A DNA stretch of 64,000 nucleotides. Source: Chaenocephalus aceratus (lineage: Eukaryota; Chordata; Actinopteri; Perciformes; Channichthyidae). The notes beneath the pieces were generated by a model. It saw nothing but the letters and a program-made list of their open reading frames with translations. It had not been told where the DNA came from and did no database searches. A program made the translations under genes and the position numbers. How positions within the stretch are numbered: the stretch's first letter is position 1; every line of letters starts with the position of its first letter. The stretch is taken from positions 34,257,639 to 34,321,638 of the forward strand of contig CM043797.1 in assembly GCA_023974075.1 (NCBI GenBank). The letters run 5' to 3'. Below are positions 59,728-64,000 of this stretch, one piece after another.

Positions 59728-60759
59728 GCGGTCTCGGCTCAGTCCAAAGAATGGAGGGAATAGATTTGAACACAGGGTCGATATTTGATCGTAAATCAAA
59801 CAAACATTAAAGCTGCCTTCACATGATACTCTGTACAACGACTCTGCACTGACTGGATCACACTCTAACTAAGTAGCTAAAAATCATATATTCATCAAAA
59901 TGTTCAAATATATGAAACCCTTTTGGATCCAGGGTACAAGCTATTCATACAGTTTGGCCATATTAACTTCCATACATCTGATTGTGCACTTTGATATAGA
60001 TTGATTTTATGCAATGAGTGGTTAGTTGATGTAGTTTTGAAGTGTCTATCCTCAATAACACTGCAGGTTTTTCTTCTTTTGTAGAAAGGGGCCTCCCTGT
60101 GCAGTTGTTTTTCATCGCCCTTGTCCTGCTTGCTTTCTGGGCCTGTCTTAAGTGTTGTTTGTAGAAAAAGCTTCCTGAACTTCAAAGCAGTAATTACAGA
60201 GGCCGTAAGCCAGAGTCTGCCTGGAGGATTGACACCTCGCCATGTTTCGAATGGTTACATTCATTGAAGCAGCCACAAACGTGTTTTAGAAACGTCTGAT
60301 CGGAAACTCTGCAGTGACTTAGGAAAATGTTTTATTCTCCTACAGGGATTGTGACACTACGATGGCTCAAGTTACTTCAGTTTGTTCCCGTTTTAAATGC
60401 ATTAATGTGGCGCACTGCTGCTCCCTGCAACCTGCAAGTGGGTGTAATTGAATAATCCATAAAAACAACCAATTAAATCCTGAAAGAGCAGAAAGCCAAG
60501 CCCGAGGGACTGTGGGATCAATGGCTCTTATAAAAAAGCTAGTCTCAGCTGAGCCTTCTGATTGGTTAGAGACACTTTCCAACTGTGCGCTTTATTGCTC
60601 TAAAAGCAGAATATAGTTTTATTTGTTTCAGCTATTCTTGCACTAAAGGTTTTTGTTCAACTTACTTCCTGTGAGCCACAAAATAAATATATGGGTTTTT
60701 GTAGAAAATCTGCACTAATCCAAAGGTTGTTTTGAAAAAGCAAACCAATGTTTAAAATG

Positions 60760-61130
60760 TTAAGGAGGCCCTATCATGAATTAGGGGTTTTCCATTTCCT
60801 GCAGTGTGTTATATAGGTTTGTGTGCATGTAAATGGTCTGCAAAGGCAAACATCTCAAAGTTCCTTCCAGAGGGAGTTTTTCTCCCCTGGTTTCAGACAG
60901 AGGGTGAAATGAGGTGCTTCAGTATAAAATTACCTTTTGAACATTAAAGGTCCCATAACATGGCCATTTCTACTGATCATAATTCCATTGTTGAGGTATA
61001 CTAGAATAGATTTATATTGTTCAATGTTCCAAACTCACATTGGTTTCTCATACAGCATCTCTGTATAGTATGTGTATTCACTCTCTGTCCTAAACGGCTT
61101 GTTGGAGCTCCTGCCCCCCGCCCCCCCGTT
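60760..61130. repeat. Nested TTAA-type MITEs
   Basis: A short agaggcc-family copy begins at TTAA 60760-60763 (GGAGGCCCTATCATG). At the TTAA at 60944-60947 it meets an inverted piece of the 7702-8402 family (AAGGTCCCATAACATGGCC), which ends in a C-rich run near 61120. Confidence 0.62.
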
Positions 61131-62250
61131 TCGGATAAAAGGAAAAAGAGTAGACTTGCATCATAAATAAAGAGTCCAGCATACATAAGTAAGAACATAA
61201 ACAAATCATTACAAACAAATAAGCACAACAAGAAGTAGCATTATTTGAAAGAAATAATGCTACTTTAGAGAAAACTTTTTCCAGGCGGTAACTCCGATAA
61301 ATTAACCAGCAGTAGCTGCAGGCTGCGCCGCAATTTGAAACATTTCTACTGAATCCATTCCCCCAGAGCTGTCATTACCCAGCCACATGGTCTTTATTTC
61401 ACTGATACCCATCACCCACCACCCTTTAAGTAAATACACTATTCTGTTTCCTTGAGAGATGTTATCTCAAATTCTAGATGTACGTGCAGTTATAGAAACA
61501 GGACAGCTGAAGCTTAGGTTACAGAATAAGCCATTCACCAGGATTTACATGTTTAGGAATTTTGTTATTCAAGCAGCTGGCATTAGTGGAAAAGCAGAGA
61601 GGTTGTACACTGTTTACATTCAATTAGTTTCCATTTCTCACAGGAGAGAATCGCTTGTCTGTTTTGAGTGAACTCTTTCAGATGAGAAGAAGTGGAGCTA
61701 AAGAAGAGTCTGTGATTTCCCACAGCAGCTTAGAAACATTGTGCAGGGAGACAGAAAGAGTACTGCACTTTGCCCCCCCACAAGTACTCTTGAAGTACCC
61801 TCGAGCAAAGTACTTCAGTGCCAACAGCTCCGATGGGGAAAGCAGAGTTTGGCCTAAAATGTGCATTCTTATAATCAGCCATTTGTCTGAGGATACAGCG
61901 AAGAGAGATCCACTGTTATTTAAAATACTTTTATTTCACGGCTTAGTTGAACACTTGATTCTGATTGGTCAATTTAGACATTTCAGAGGCCTGCTATTTT
62001 ACGTTAAGCAGACCGTTGATAAGGAGGATCAAGGGAATATGTGCAGTCATATCACTCCGCAAAAAGAAGTCCGGTCAATTCAACGTCAGGTGTGGACAAC
62101 AAACATAAGTCTTCATCCGTCAGAATACGCTGTGGAATACTTTTTGAATATTGTATTTTTATCTTGTGGAGAGCAATAATCTTTGGATTCATGATGGCTA
62201 AACTTCAAAAGAGGTTCAAAAGACAGAGAGCTGGACATCAGAGAAATCAA

Positions 62251-62553
62251 CAGAAGAAGACAGAGAGGAAGTAAACACTTACGGGAACAGCAGAAGAAGA
62301 CAGACAGGAAGTAAACACTAAAGGGAACAGCAGCAGAAGACAGACAGGAAGTAAACACTAAAGGGAACAGCAGAAGAAGATAGACAGGAAATAAACACTA
62401 AAGGGAACAGCAGAAGAAGACAGACAGGAAGTAAACACTTACGGGAACAGCAGAATAAGACAGTCAGGAAGTAATCACTTAGGGGAACAGCAGAAGAAGA
62501 CAGACAGGAAATAAACACTAAAGGGAACAGCAGAAGAAGAGAGACAGGAAGTA
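62251..62553. repeat. 40-bp minisatellite, 8 copies
   Basis: Unit starts CAGAAGAAGACAGACAGGAA and ends AAGGGAACAG. Starts at 62251, 62291, 62331, 62371, 62411, 62451, 62491 and 62531, the last copy cut at 23 bases. Exactly 40-base register throughout, differing only by substitutions. It abuts the 3' end of the LINE at the window's right edge. Confidence 0.93.
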
Positions 62554-62569
62554 GGCTTGTTTGAGACAT

Positions 62570-64000
62570 TGCATTTAGCTGACGCTTTTATCCAAAGCAA
62601 CTTACAATAAGTGCGTTCGACCAACAAAATACAAACTTGAAGAAAACAGAATCATATAAGTACATCAGGTTTCATAGAGCAAAAACATTTCAAGTGCTAC
62701 TCAACTGGCTTTAGGTAAGCCAGTCCTTTATTAGTATATAAGTGCTTTGTTAATAGTTCTATTGCTCGAAGTGGAGTCGAAAGAGATGAGTTTTCAGTCT
62801 GCGCCGGAAGGTGTGTAAGCTTTCTGCCGTCCTGATGTCAATGGGGAGCTCATTCCACCATTTTGGAGCCAGGATAGCAAACCCACGTGTTTTTGCTGAT
62901 GGGAACTTGGGTCCCCCTCGCAGCGAGGGTGCAGCGAGCCGTTTGGTTGATGCAGAGCGGAGTGCACGTGCTGGGGTGTACAGTTTAACCATGTCCTGGG
63001 TGTAGGAAGGGCCAGATCCATTCGCAGCATGGTACGCAAGCGATGTTTGCAGTGAAGGACAGGTTGTTATCTAGGATCACACCCAGATTCCTTGCCGTCT
63101 GGGTCGGGGAAACAACAGAGGTGCCGATGTTGATAGTTAGGTCAAGAGTGGGACAATCTTTTCCCCGAAGGAAAAGCAGTTCAGTTTTGTCAACGTTGAG
63201 CTTGAGATGATGAGCGGACATCCACTGAGAGATGTCAGCTAGACAAGCAGAGATGCGTGCGACGACCTGGGTCTCTGAGCGGGGGAAGGACAGAATTAAT
63301 TGGGTGTCGTCAGCGTAGCAGTGGTATGAAAAACCATGCGGGCTAATGACAGATCCGAGCGAGTTTGTGTACAGGGAGAAGAGGAGGGGACCAAGAACAG
63401 AGCCCTGAGGGACCCCTGTGGTTAATTGACAAGGGTCGGACTCGGACCCTCTCCAAGTAACCCTGTAGGTACGGTCTTTGAGGTATGAGGTGAGGAGAGA
63501 AAGTGCAGAGCCTGAAACTCCAAGTTCTTGGAGAGTGTGAAGGAGGATCTGATGGTTCACCGTGTCGAATGCAGCAGACAGGTCCAACAGGATGATGACA
63601 GAGGAGAGGGATGCTGCTTTAGCAGTGTGCAGTTCCTCAGTGACAGCAAGGAGGGCAGTTTCTGTGGAGTGACCTGCCTTGAAACCAGACTGGTGCGGAT
63701 CCAGAAGGTTGTTCTGATGGAGATAGCAGGAGAGTTGTTTAAAGACAGCGCGTTCAAGTGTTTTAGACAGGAACGGGAGGAGAGAGACAGGCCTGTAGTT
63801 TATAACATCAGACGGGTTGAGAGTGGGTTTCTTTAGGAGAGGGTTTACTCTTGCCTCCTTGAGACTGTTTGGAAAGTGACCAGAAGTTAGAGAAGTGTTG
63901 ATGAAATGGGTGAGAAACGGTAGAATATCAGGAGCGATAGTCTGAAGGAGGTTTGAGGGGATAGGGTCCAGAGGACAGGTGGTAGGGCGGGCAGAGGTAA
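62570..64000 (-). mobile_element. L2-like LINE, minus strand, 5' part beyond the window
   Basis: The minus strand encodes a reverse transcriptase: 62985-63587 has DLSAAFDTVNHQILL, TTGVPQGSVLGPLLF and the catalytic YADDTQL; 62759-62992 in another frame has ALRSASTKRLAAP and PKWWNELPIDIR, the usual ORF2 C-terminus; above 63587 further ORF2 sequence continues in a shifted frame (FKTGHSTETALL-type region). At least two frame changes make it inactive. The 3' end at about 62575-62610 carries GCTTTGGATAAAAGCGTC, shared with the family B SINEs. L2 clade is inferred from the motifs and tail. Confidence 0.85.

Noticed and set aside
62251..62553. Regularly spaced repeats considered as a CRISPR array
   Set aside because: Units are contiguous 40-base tandem copies without unique spacers, in vertebrate DNA.

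Overview
The window is nuclear DNA from a ray-finned fish, most likely a percomorph-type teleost. The evidence is spliced genes with GT-AG introns, vertebrate-specific genes (hmgn1, brwd1), and dense fish-type repeats: hAT, piggyBac-like and Harbinger-like MITEs, tRNA-derived SINEs, L2-like and Rex1-like LINE fragments, and long CA/TG microsatellites. There is no bacterial, phage or CRISPR content, and I found no undescribed multi-gene system.

Layout, all three genes on the + strand. (1) 111-633: the last three coding exons of hmgn1, a nucleosome-binding HMGN protein, with its 3' UTR to about 1.4 kb. (2) 1.4-4.48 kb: AT-rich intergenic DNA, then a GC-richer brwd1 upstream region largely made of an interspersed repeat. 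(3) 4482-34075: brwd1, 44 coding exons reconstructed by splice sites and homology: LisH-like N-terminus, WD40 propeller, crypto-Tudor/bromodomain 1, bromodomain 2, and an acidic/basic low-complexity tail. hmgn1 lying directly upstream of brwd1 in the same orientation is the arrangement I recall from human chromosome 21. (4) 34.1-37.1 kb: brwd1 3' UTR, a large inverted repeat, and AT-rich sequence. (5) 37125-54774: mipep (mitochondrial intermediate peptidase), 18 of an expected 19 coding exons. The short last exon is not visible, so the last intron probably runs past the window end. (6) 54.8-64 kb: that intron, with repeats, an 8-copy 40-bp minisatellite and a minus-strand L2-like LINE running off the edge.

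hmgn1 and brwd1 both encode chromatin proteins; mipep acts in the mitochondrial matrix, and I see no functional link to its neighbours. The most notable observation is about 16 single- or double-base frame breaks in brwd1 exons 5-40. The other brwd1 exons, hmgn1 and all 18 mipep exons stay in frame. Other points of interest are transposon insertions next to splice sites, a duplicated decoy acceptor with a perfect hairpin, a cryptic donor that would remove the mipep catalytic motif in frame, and shared 3' tails between a SINE and a LINE.
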